From positions 186,001 through 250,000 of the forward strand of contig NZ_JAAOIZ010000007.1 of assembly GCF_013184525.1 (NCBI RefSeq): DNA of 64,000 nt, given 5' to 3'. The stretch's first letter is position 1. Every line of letters starts with the position of its first letter. Source of the DNA: Chryseobacterium sp. LAM-KRS1. Lineage in GTDB: Bacteria; Bacteroidota; Bacteroidia; Flavobacteriales; Weeksellaceae. Below the pieces are notes generated by a model, which was given only the letters and a program-made list of their open reading frames with translations, ran no database searches and was not told the origin of the DNA. The position numbers and the translations under genes are program-made. This document shows, piece after piece, positions 43,512 to 50,917 of this stretch.

Positions 43512-43925
43512 ATGAAAAAGATATTCTGCGTGCTTATCCTCTGCATCGCAACCCTTTCCTTTTCACAATCTAAAGTTCCGTTTACTGGAAAAAGATCTTT
43601 CAATATAATAGAAGGATACAGCGGAACCGGCACACCAGCCTATTATCTTGATGTAAAAAAGAACGGCGATGTTTATTTTGGCTATGTACAGGTAAATCAG
43701 GCTAGCGGAGAAGAAACCAGTGAAGAAATAAATGCTGGGAAATACACACCTCAGGTCATGAAGGTCCAGTTCAAAAAGTACAATGAAACTTTCTATGTAA
43801 AGTTTGATAAAGAAAAAATATACCTTACTGATGAAAAGGGAAATATTCAGAAATCTGAGGATTGCTGTTCTGCGATGGAAAATGATAAAGAAAGTTGTAC
43901 CTGTGAAAGCGCTTTTTACCAATAA
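43512..43925 (+). CDS. Secreted small protein with Cys-rich C-terminus
   Basis: About 137 residues from the ATG at 43512; a TTG four codons earlier is less likely. Signal peptide IFCVLILCIATLSFSQ, then a beta-rich domain (YYLDVKKNGDVYFGYVQV, MKVQFKKYNETFYVKFDKEK) and a tail with four Cys (SEDCCSAMENDKESCTCESA). The stop overlaps the next start (TAATG), so it is coupled to a lipoprotein gene. Function unknown. Confidence 0.7.
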   Translation: MKKIFCVLILCIATLSFSQSKVPFTGKRSFNIIEGYSGTGTPAYYLDVKKNGDVYFGYVQVNQASGEETSEEINAGKYTPQVMKVQFKKYNETFYVKFDKEKIYLTDEKGNIQKSEDCCSAMENDKESCTCESAFYQ

Positions 43926-44926
43926 TGAAAATAATTAAGTTTTTAGTCATTCTTATTTTGCTTGTTTCATGCAGCGAAAGAGAGAAACATCCGTACACGT
44001 TTTATTACTGGAAAACAAAATTGTCTTTAGACAATGAAGAGAAAAAAGCATTAGATAAAACAACCGTCCCTATTCTTTACACAAGGTTCTTTGACATCAA
44101 TAAAGTAAACGGCAGATTTCAGCCTTTAGCCGTCATCACCAAAGACGAAAGTTTCGAGACAGACAAACAAATTGTCCCTACCGTATTTATCACCAACCAG
44201 ACTTTTGTTAATATTTCAGGGGAGGAAATACACTTCCTTGCAGAAAGCATACATCATTTAATTGACAAAAAGAGTAAAGAATATAAGCTGAAGACCAATC
44301 ATGAAATTCAGATTGATTGTGACTGGACAGCCGGAACACGTGACGATTATTTCGCGTTTTTAAAAGAACTTCACAAAATTTCCGGCAAAGACATTGACTG
44401 TACGCTTCGGCTTCATCAGGTAAAAGATAAAGCAATAATGGGAATCCCTCCTGTAAAAAAAGTATTCCTGATGTGCTACTCCACCTCTTCTCCTTTGGAA
44501 ACATCTGATAAGAATTCAATTCTGGATGTTAATATCCTTAAGAGCTATCTTTCAAAATTGGAAGATTATCCAATCAAGGAAATTGAAGTGGCTTTACCTA
44601 TTTACTCGTGGGGAATTGTTACCAATCATTTAGGAAGACACAAGCTCATCAATGCTTTATCACAAAATGACCTGAAAAATCCTAATTTTAAAAAGATTTC
44701 AGATCATGAAATTGAAATTCAAAAAGATGGATTTTACTTTGGAAATTACCTGAATAAAGGATTTACCATAAAAGTTGAGAAAATTACAAACGACCAGCTC
44801 AGAGATGTCATTGCTTTTTTAGATAAAAAAATACCGTTGTTTAATATCGTTTATTATCAATTAGATACTAAATTTGTTGTGAACCAAAATTTCAAACTGA
44901 TGTCTAAATTCCAGAGTGATTTTTAA
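43925..44926 (+). CDS. Lipoprotein with TIM-barrel-like (DUF3142-like) features
   Basis: A 333-residue protein with a lipoprotein signal (FLVILILLVSCSERE; Cys near residue 17). It contains YTFYYWKTKLSLDNEE near the start, HEIQIDCDWTAGTRDDYFAF near 130-150, CTLRLHQV and IEVALPIYSWGI near 225. The IQIDxDWTxxTxxxYxxFL segment recalls the acid-bearing strand of DUF3142/chitinase-fold proteins, so a glycoside-hydrolase-like fold is possible, though no full catalytic motif is seen. Part of a three-gene unit with a Cys-rich secreted protein and a 904-residue protein. Function not assigned. Confidence 0.65.
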   Translation: MKIIKFLVILILLVSCSEREKHPYTFYYWKTKLSLDNEEKKALDKTTVPILYTRFFDINKVNGRFQPLAVITKDESFETDKQIVPTVFITNQTFVNISGEEIHFLAESIHHLIDKKSKEYKLKTNHEIQIDCDWTAGTRDDYFAFLKELHKISGKDIDCTLRLHQVKDKAIMGIPPVKKVFLMCYSTSSPLETSDKNSILDVNILKSYLSKLEDYPIKEIEVALPIYSWGIVTNHLGRHKLINALSQNDLKNPNFKKISDHEIEIQKDGFYFGNYLNKGFTIKVEKITNDQLRDVIAFLDKKIPLFNIVYYQLDTKFVVNQNFKLMSKFQSDF

Positions 44927-44972
44927 CATCATAGAATACAATAAAACACAACGCAAAAAATACTACATACCC

Positions 44973-47687
44973 ATGAAAAAGTATATTCTCACAATTGCAG
45001 TCTTTTCACTTTTTTATACAAAATCAGAAGCTTGCGCCTGGTCAGATCCGGACTATGAGTATTTTAATCTTTTTACCCAAAGTATTATCAAGGATAAATC
45101 ATATCTGCCATTTCTGCACAGTTATTCAACAAGATTTTATACTGACTTTAAACCTGGTCAGATTCCGGATGAAAATATTGGGGCATGGAGGAAATTCTTT
45201 GGCAATCAGCTGAGCTATCAGGAAACCAATTATCTGGTAAATAATATAAGCCTTAATGAGCTTAATGAGCTCAAAAAAGGAAATCCGGGTAATCAACTAT
45301 TGAAAAAACTGGGAACAGGTTTCTATCAGAAATATCGCGAAGGAATTGATTACTTAATTGAAGCCAAATATCTTGAGCCCTATATGAGGATCAATTTTAT
45401 TGAAAATCCTGACTCTTATTTTTACAACGGGCCTCAAAGTGATAAAAATGCAACCAACCTTGACTATAACAAAACTATTTCAGCATTAACCTCTTTATAT
45501 AATGCTGCAAAAAATCCTGAGATAAAACAGCGATACGGTTACCAACTGGTCCGTTTCAATCATTATACCAGAAATTATGACGCTGCACTTCAGGCTTTCA
45601 GAACCTATATTGAGCCGATCAAGTTAAAAGGAGTTCCTTACTTTATGGCCCTTGACCAGTTAGCCGGCGCACAAAGAGGTATGAAGATGAACAGTGATGC
45701 CAACTGGAACTTCTTTCAGGTTTTCATGAATAGTGATAGCCGTAAAGAGTCTGCTTTTGTTTCTATGAAACTTTCTGATACCGCATCTTTTAATAACATT
45801 TTAAAAAGAGCAGGTACTCCGAATGAAAAGAATATGGCTTATTTTCTTTTGGGATATGAAGATTTCACCAATCCTATTCCTATAATGGAGAAGATGTACG
45901 ATATTGATCCTAATTCGGAAATTCTGAAAGTAATGGCGGTAAGAAGTATCAATGAACTGGAAAGAGCTTATCTTCCTACTTATTATTATTCTGACGACAC
46001 AGATAACGCAACCGTTCAAAAAGAAAACTCAAGTACATCTGCTGATTCTCAGAAAAAAGAATCTCCGGAAGTAAAAGAAAAAAAACTTTCATTCTGGCAG
46101 AAGATTATCCGGTTCTTTAAAAACCTGTTCGGAGGGTCTAAATCGGATAAGACAGCTGACGGAAAAGCAGATCAAAGTGATGATGAGCTATTAGATAATC
46201 CTAATCGAATTCCTTTCCACACAAAAAATCAAAGTTTTTGGTATGGAGATAGCAAGCAGATAGATTATCTTAATGATCTTGAAAAATTTACCTCAAAAAC
46301 CAAAGAGAAATCTAAGGATGAATATTGGCAGATTGCAGATGCATACCTTAAATTCTTAAAAAAAGACTACAAAGCAAGTACTGAAATTCTGGAAGATATT
46401 AAAACAACCAATCCTGAATATCTTGAAGAGATCAAAAGGATGAAGGTCTTAAATGATATTGTTTCCCAACCGAAGATTACTTCCGATTACGAAGATCATC
46501 TAATGAAAGATTATCCGGAATATTTCATCGAAAAAGAAGTGAAGTCAGACAGTACAAATTCCGATTATGACAATTATTACGGTCCTGTTCCATCTACTGC
46601 CTCATTCCTTAAGGACGTTTTAGCTAACCGATATTTCCTTCAGGGAGAGGATGGGAAATCATTCCTAATGAGCAATAAGCTTTCTGATCTCCAATATAAT
46701 CCTAATTCAAGTTTGGTTAAAAGTGTAGAGGACTTTTACAGGAAGCCTAATAAAAATCAATTCGAACAGCAGATCATTGCCAAAAATATGGACGATGTAG
46801 GAAATATTGAGGCATTCTTCAGTGTAATTTATGGCGACCGGGCGATGAGAGTTGCCGATTTTGAAAAAGCAAAATCATATTATCAGAAAGCGCAGGACTT
46901 TGTAGGAATTCCTAGGATCAATTATGACTGGGTTTCCAGTGAACAACCAAAAGTTCCTCATCAATATGCTAAAGACGAATACAATGGTTTCAGAAATATC
47001 CCGGATTATGTTTTTGGCCATAATGTATGGGAAAGCTTCGAAAGTGATGCAGCCACCAGCATGGAAAACGAAGACTACACTCAATTTCCTTTCATAAAGA
47101 CCATGATGAATAAGCTTGAATTAGCAGATGCTGCTATAGAGCTTAAGAAAATTGGTAACGGAAAAGATGAAAAAGCTGCTAAAGCGAGCCAGCTTATTGG
47201 TAATTTATTGTATAATACTTCCATTCTTGGTTATTACCGACAGCTATTCGTAATGGATGTAAATAATAGTAATGGTGGCAAATATGATTTCTGGAATACA
47301 GATAAGAAAACACCATATCAATATTATTATAAAAATTTCCTTGACAGATCTTACATTGAACCGGATAATTTTGATCTGGCTATCAATTATTATAAAAAAG
47401 CCCTGACCCTTTCAGGGAATAAGGAAGAAAAAGCGAGAATCTTATTCCAGATGGCTAGTGCAGAGCAAGGAAAATACTATCAATACGAAGCAAAAAATCC
47501 ATCAAAGATAAGTTATTCCGATCCTCAATATTCTGAGAAAAGCGATGCCTATCAAAAGCAACTGGACAATATAAAGAATGAAAAGTTCCGAACGTATTTT
47601 GCTTTATTAAAAACCCAGTATTCTGATACGGAAACTACCAAAAATCTAATGGGAAGCTGTTCTTATTTTAGTTACTTCATGAAATAG
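44973..47687 (+). CDS. Large secreted TPR-like repeat protein of unknown function
   Basis: About 904 residues from the ATG at 44973 (a signal peptide TIAVFSLFYTKSEACAWSD then begins normally; an earlier start would overlap the preceding gene). After CAWSDPDYEYFNLF the protein is largely helical with tetratricopeptide-like pairs (YDAALQAFRTYIEP, DYKASTEILEDIKTTNPEYL, ADFEKAKSYYQKAQDFV, FDLAINYYKKALTLSGNKEE). A basic stretch KLSFWQKIIRFFKNLFGGSK near 375 is an amphipathic or linker segment inside a Ser/Lys-rich region. It lies 46 bases after the lipoprotein gene. No named family recognised. Confidence 0.7.
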   Translation: MKKYILTIAVFSLFYTKSEACAWSDPDYEYFNLFTQSIIKDKSYLPFLHSYSTRFYTDFKPGQIPDENIGAWRKFFGNQLSYQETNYLVNNISLNELNELKKGNPGNQLLKKLGTGFYQKYREGIDYLIEAKYLEPYMRINFIENPDSYFYNGPQSDKNATNLDYNKTISALTSLYNAAKNPEIKQRYGYQLVRFNHYTRNYDAALQAFRTYIEPIKLKGVPYFMALDQLAGAQRGMKMNSDANWNFFQVFMNSDSRKESAFVSMKLSDTASFNNILKRAGTPNEKNMAYFLLGYEDFTNPIPIMEKMYDIDPNSEILKVMAVRSINELERAYLPTYYYSDDTDNATVQKENSSTSADSQKKESPEVKEKKLSFWQKIIRFFKNLFGGSKSDKTADGKADQSDDELLDNPNRIPFHTKNQSFWYGDSKQIDYLNDLEKFTSKTKEKSKDEYWQIADAYLKFLKKDYKASTEILEDIKTTNPEYLEEIKRMKVLNDIVSQPKITSDYEDHLMKDYPEYFIEKEVKSDSTNSDYDNYYGPVPSTASFLKDVLANRYFLQGEDGKSFLMSNKLSDLQYNPNSSLVKSVEDFYRKPNKNQFEQQIIAKNMDDVGNIEAFFSVIYGDRAMRVADFEKAKSYYQKAQDFVGIPRINYDWVSSEQPKVPHQYAKDEYNGFRNIPDYVFGHNVWESFESDAATSMENEDYTQFPFIKTMMNKLELADAAIELKKIGNGKDEKAAKASQLIGNLLYNTSILGYYRQLFVMDVNNSNGGKYDFWNTDKKTPYQYYYKNFLDRSYIEPDNFDLAINYYKKALTLSGNKEEKARILFQMASAEQGKYYQYEAKNPSKISYSDPQYSEKSDAYQKQLDNIKNEKFRTYFALLKTQYSDTETTKNLMGSCSYFSYFMK

Positions 47688-47710
47688 AACAATCGCTTTC
47701 GGTCTGAAAT

Positions 47711-47741
47711 AAAAAAAGGAATCACTATGATTCCTTTTTTT
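47711..47741. terminator. Bidirectional terminator at 47.7 kb
   Basis: AAAAAAAGGAATCA (47711-47724) pairs with TGATTCCTTTTTTT (47728-47741), a 14-pair stem with a 3-base loop. It ends the 904-residue gene on the plus strand and overlaps the stop codon of the convergent iron-permease-like gene. Confidence 0.85.
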
Positions 47742-48216
47742 GTTTTTCCAACCATTCCTCATGTTTCTTTTTAAACAGATCATGCTTGTAGCTTTGATTT
47801 CTTTTAGCCGCATCAATAGAATGAGAAGTATGGATATCCACATCATCTTGAGCAAAATCAGCTAATTTCTCATAATAGGTATGCAGCTGATCCAATTCTT
47901 TTTCGGATAAGTCTTCTATATCTACAATCCGGTTACTCGCTTTTTCATGGGCTGCGATCAGCTCATTTAGTTTAATCTGTATAGCTTTAGAATCTTTATT
48001 CTGGGATTTCTGAATAAGAAATACCATCAAAAAAGTAATAATCGTTGTTCCTGTATTGATCACCAGCTGCCAGGTTTCAGAATAATGAAATACAGGTCCG
48101 GAAAGAGCCCAGATTACAACAATAGCAGTAGCTCCAATAAAAGCATGGGAACTTCCTGTAAATTTGGTTGCCCAATCTGAAAACTTTTCAAAAAAATTAT
48201 TATCCTTATGACTCAT
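47725..48216 (-). CDS. Low-affinity iron permease-family protein
   Basis: About 163 residues from the ATG at 48216 (an upstream TTG start is less likely). MSHKDNNFFEKFSDWATKFT, then two membrane segments (AFIGATAIVVIWALSGPVF and TGTTIITFLMVFLIQKSQN) with the D-x-K-A-x-Q-x-K-L-x-E-L pattern (DSKAIQIKLNELIAAHEKAS) are typical of the low-affinity iron permease (PF04120) family. Its role in iron uptake in bacteria is not settled. A TonB receptor gene lies 71 bases upstream on the same strand, which would fit a metal-uptake pair. Confidence 0.8.
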   Translation of the reverse strand: MSHKDNNFFEKFSDWATKFTGSSHAFIGATAIVVIWALSGPVFHYSETWQLVINTGTTIITFLMVFLIQKSQNKDSKAIQIKLNELIAAHEKASNRIVDIEDLSEKELDQLHTYYEKLADFAQDDVDIHTSHSIDAAKRNQSYKHDLFKKKHEEWLEKQKKES

Positions 48217-48287
48217 AGTGGCTATTATTTTAAAGAATAAAAGTATTAAATAATATTGTTCTTTAAACAAAATAACTACAAAGCATT

Positions 48288-50294
48288 TTAGAAAAAGTAA
48301 TTTGCTCCAAATTGATATCTGATTCCGTCGATCCTGAAGCCAAAGTTATTAGCCGGATCAGAGTTATCATTGCGGATATTTTTATCCAATAGATTATAAA
48401 CACCAAAAGTAAAGCGAACATTTTTATTGAGTCGATACACCGCTCCTAAATCCAGTAAAAAATAAGATGGTATTGGAAATTCCTGTGCTCTTCCTCTGGA
48501 TACTCCCGGCTGACTTTCACTTCTGTAGTTCATTCTTGACCAAAACTCGAAGCTATAATTTGCTTTCCAGGCTAAGTTTGCATTTACCATATGCTTTGGT
48601 ATTCTTGCATATGCTTTATTGTAAAGCGAAGGAACTTCATTGGATTTAATTTTGGTGTCTGTATAGGTATAGTTGGTTTTTAAGGTAAGATCTTTTGTCA
48701 AGTTGATTCCAAGATTAGCTTCCATTCCTATACTTTTAGCTTTACCCAGATTTTCCCTTGTTGAAATAAAATCATAAACATGATTGTATAGACTTTCAAA
48801 TTGTGCACATTCCTCAGTATTATTACACTTTCTTACTTCTACCAATTTATTTTTGAAATCAGTATTAAAACCTGTTACACTCAGACTAATAACTTTCTTG
48901 TTATCTTCAAACATTATAGTTGCTTCCTGATTAAAACTTTTCTCTGGTTGTAAGTCTTTATTTCCGATAATTACCCCATCCTGCGATCCTCCACCGGTTA
49001 CTTGTCCCCAAGCTGGATTTACAGCTCGCAAACCTGGTGCCTTGTACCCCCAAGAAGCCCCACCCTTGGCAGTGAAGTTTTTATTGATACTCCATACCAG
49101 GTAGCCTCTCGGAGTAAAATTGGATCCATAATTCTGATCATTATCCAAACGTGCTCCCGTAACTAAATGAAGCCTTTGAATCAATTTCCAGTTTCCTTCA
49201 GCAAAAGCAGACCAGTTCCAACGGGTTAATTGATCCACTACATCATTTTCTGATTTAAGTTTATTTCCAAAATCATTCAATCTTTCATATCTATATTCAG
49301 CACCAAAACTGATGACATGTTCCTTTATATTGAAATTGTTAAGGCTATAAGCTACAAAAGTCTCATACCTCATATCCCTGTTAGGGTTATTGGTATTGTC
49401 ATATTGCAGATAGGAATTCGTATGAAAATTAGAATAGTCACCCTTATGGCTTAATGACAATACATTTCTTTCATAATTATTACTGGAACTTTTTGCATTA
49501 GCAGCTAATGAATACCCTGCATTCTGATTTCTTTCCTGACGATTAAAATCATAATTTAGCTTAAACGTGTTCTTCGTGTCAGGAGTAAGACTAAGTTCTG
49601 TTCCAAAAGCTTTAATAATACGTTCCGTAAATCCTCCAACAAATTTATCTTCATTTCTATCCGAATAACTTCCTGTAATTTTTAATTGAAGAAGGTTTTT
49701 GATTAAAGATCCAGCAGTATATCCATCTATTTGATAAGTATTACCAGATTCTTTATGAACTTGCTGTATCAAACTGGTCGCTATTGACCCTTTCCAGCTA
49801 TCTGTAAGCTTCTTAGTAATGATATTGATCACTCCTCCCATTGCATCAGAACCATATAGTGAGGACATCGGTCCTTTTACTACTTCAATTCTTTCAATAG
49901 TCTCCAATGGAGGCATCCATCCTTGTTCAATTCCGGGACCATCAGAATTTGGTCTTGTCTCCCTTGTATTAATTCTCTTCCCATCAATTAAGACTAATGT
50001 CTGCCCGGATTCAGCCCCTCTTATTGAGAAATCACTGGTACTTCCCCCTCCCGTAATAAAAACTCCGGGAACATCCTGTAAAGCATCTGTTATATCCCGA
50101 TATGCCCTCTTTTTTAGATCTGCCTGTGTAATCACAGAAATAGTAGCTGGAGTATCTTTAATTTTTTGTGCATATCCTGATCCGGTTATAACCACTTCAT
50201 CAATATTTCCGTTTTTTAAAGAATCTTTTACCTTCTGACCATTTGCTAAACCAATCCCTAGCAATGCTAAATAAATAGATACTGTTCTCTTCAT
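48288..50294 (-). CDS. TonB-dependent receptor (FepA/CirA/BtuB-like)
   Basis: About 668 residues from the ATG at 50294 (MKRTVSIYLALLGIGLANGQ); starts 2 or 5 codons earlier exist but lie closer to the predicted -7 element. A TonB-box-like IDEVVITGS near 31, a plug (ATISVITQADLKKRAYRDIT, VPGVFITGGGSTSDFSIRGA, ERIEVVKGPMSSLYGSDAMG, GGVINIITKKL) and a 22-strand barrel ending in Phe (IRYQFGANYFF) identify a classical siderophore/cobalamin-type receptor, unlike the Bacteroidetes-only barrels earlier in the window. Iron siderophores are a reasonable but unproven ligand. A 23-base near-palindrome lies about 70 bases upstream. Confidence 0.88.
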   Translation of the reverse strand: MKRTVSIYLALLGIGLANGQKVKDSLKNGNIDEVVITGSGYAQKIKDTPATISVITQADLKKRAYRDITDALQDVPGVFITGGGSTSDFSIRGAESGQTLVLIDGKRINTRETRPNSDGPGIEQGWMPPLETIERIEVVKGPMSSLYGSDAMGGVINIITKKLTDSWKGSIATSLIQQVHKESGNTYQIDGYTAGSLIKNLLQLKITGSYSDRNEDKFVGGFTERIIKAFGTELSLTPDTKNTFKLNYDFNRQERNQNAGYSLAANAKSSSNNYERNVLSLSHKGDYSNFHTNSYLQYDNTNNPNRDMRYETFVAYSLNNFNIKEHVISFGAEYRYERLNDFGNKLKSENDVVDQLTRWNWSAFAEGNWKLIQRLHLVTGARLDNDQNYGSNFTPRGYLVWSINKNFTAKGGASWGYKAPGLRAVNPAWGQVTGGGSQDGVIIGNKDLQPEKSFNQEATIMFEDNKKVISLSVTGFNTDFKNKLVEVRKCNNTEECAQFESLYNHVYDFISTRENLGKAKSIGMEANLGINLTKDLTLKTNYTYTDTKIKSNEVPSLYNKAYARIPKHMVNANLAWKANYSFEFWSRMNYRSESQPGVSRGRAQEFPIPSYFLLDLGAVYRLNKNVRFTFGVYNLLDKNIRNDNSDPANNFGFRIDGIRYQFGANYFF

Positions 50295-50306
50295 AATCAT
50301 TTTTTG

Positions 50307-50314
50307 CAAAAATA
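50307..50314 (-). promoter_or_regulatory. -7 element before the TonB receptor
   Basis: TATTTTTG on the minus strand fits TAnnTTTG and lies 12 bases before the chosen ATG. No TTG at the 19-base distance is seen, so the promoter may depend on an activator. Confidence 0.35.
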
Positions 50315-50360
50315 TTATTTTTATTAATTCTAAATAAATTAATAATGGTGATATATGTCA

Positions 50361-50392
50361 TTGCAAAGAATTACTCTTTGTAATTTTATTAC
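50361..50392. promoter_or_regulatory. Palindromic sites upstream of the TonB receptor
   Basis: TTGCAAAGAATTACTCTTTGTAA (50361-50383; arms TTGCAAAGA and TCTTTGTAA pair except for one mismatch) overlaps a second palindrome GTAATTTTATTAC (50380-50392). The position about 70-100 bases before the start would suit a metal- or regulator-responsive operator. No known binding consensus is matched. Confidence 0.4.
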
Positions 50393-50536
50393 CACTCAGT
50401 TTAATTCGCAAAAAAATCTACAAACATAAAGTTCAATATTTACCAAATAAAAAAAAGGTCAATCGTTCTCTACAGACTCCTCTACTTCTTACGGTTCCTC
50501 GTCCAAATATCATTGAAATCTTTCTTATTGATACAT

Positions 50537-50568
50537 AAAAAAATCCGCCCCTTTTACAGGGACGGATT
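50537..50568 (-). terminator. Terminator of the str operon
   Basis: On the minus strand AATCCGTCCC pairs with GGGGCGGATT (one G-U pair) around a 7-base loop and is followed by TTTTTTAT, directly after rpsJ. Confidence 0.8.
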
Positions 50569-50595
50569 CTATAATCATTGCAAAGTATGCAATTA

Positions 50596-50901
50596 TCACA
50601 CTTTAATTTCTACGTCAACACCGCTTGGTAACTCTAATTTCATTAGAGCATCAACAGTTTTAGAAGAAGAAGAGTAGATATCCATCAATCTCTTGTGAGC
50701 TGATAATTGGAACTGCTCTCTTGCTTTTTTGTTAACGTGTGGAGATCTCAACACCGTGAAGATTCTCTTGTTAGTTGGTAATGGAATAGGTCCGTTTACA
50801 ACAGCCCCGGTAGCCTTTACCGTTTTTACGATCTTCTCAGCAGACTTGTCTACCAAGTTGTAATCGTAAGATTTTAGTTTTATTCTGATTCTTTGTGACA
50901 T
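50596..50901 (-). CDS. rpsJ: Ribosomal protein uS10
   Basis: A 101-residue small-subunit protein that also acts with NusB in antitermination. SQRIRIKLKSYDYNLVDKSA, PLPTNKRIFTVLRSPHVNKK and HKRLMDIYSSSSKTVDALMK identify it. In most bacteria it opens the S10 operon before rplC; here it is last in the str operon and rplC lies 13 kb away. 16 bases after fusA. Confidence 0.98.
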   Translation of the reverse strand: MSQRIRIKLKSYDYNLVDKSAEKIVKTVKATGAVVNGPIPLPTNKRIFTVLRSPHVNKKAREQFQLSAHKRLMDIYSSSSKTVDALMKLELPSGVDVEIKV

Positions 50902-50917
50902 TTCTTTAATTTAAAAA

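Noticed and set aside
49819..50238. Open frame of 139 codons on the plus strand
   Set aside because: Antisense to the plug domain of the TonB receptor; no independent support.
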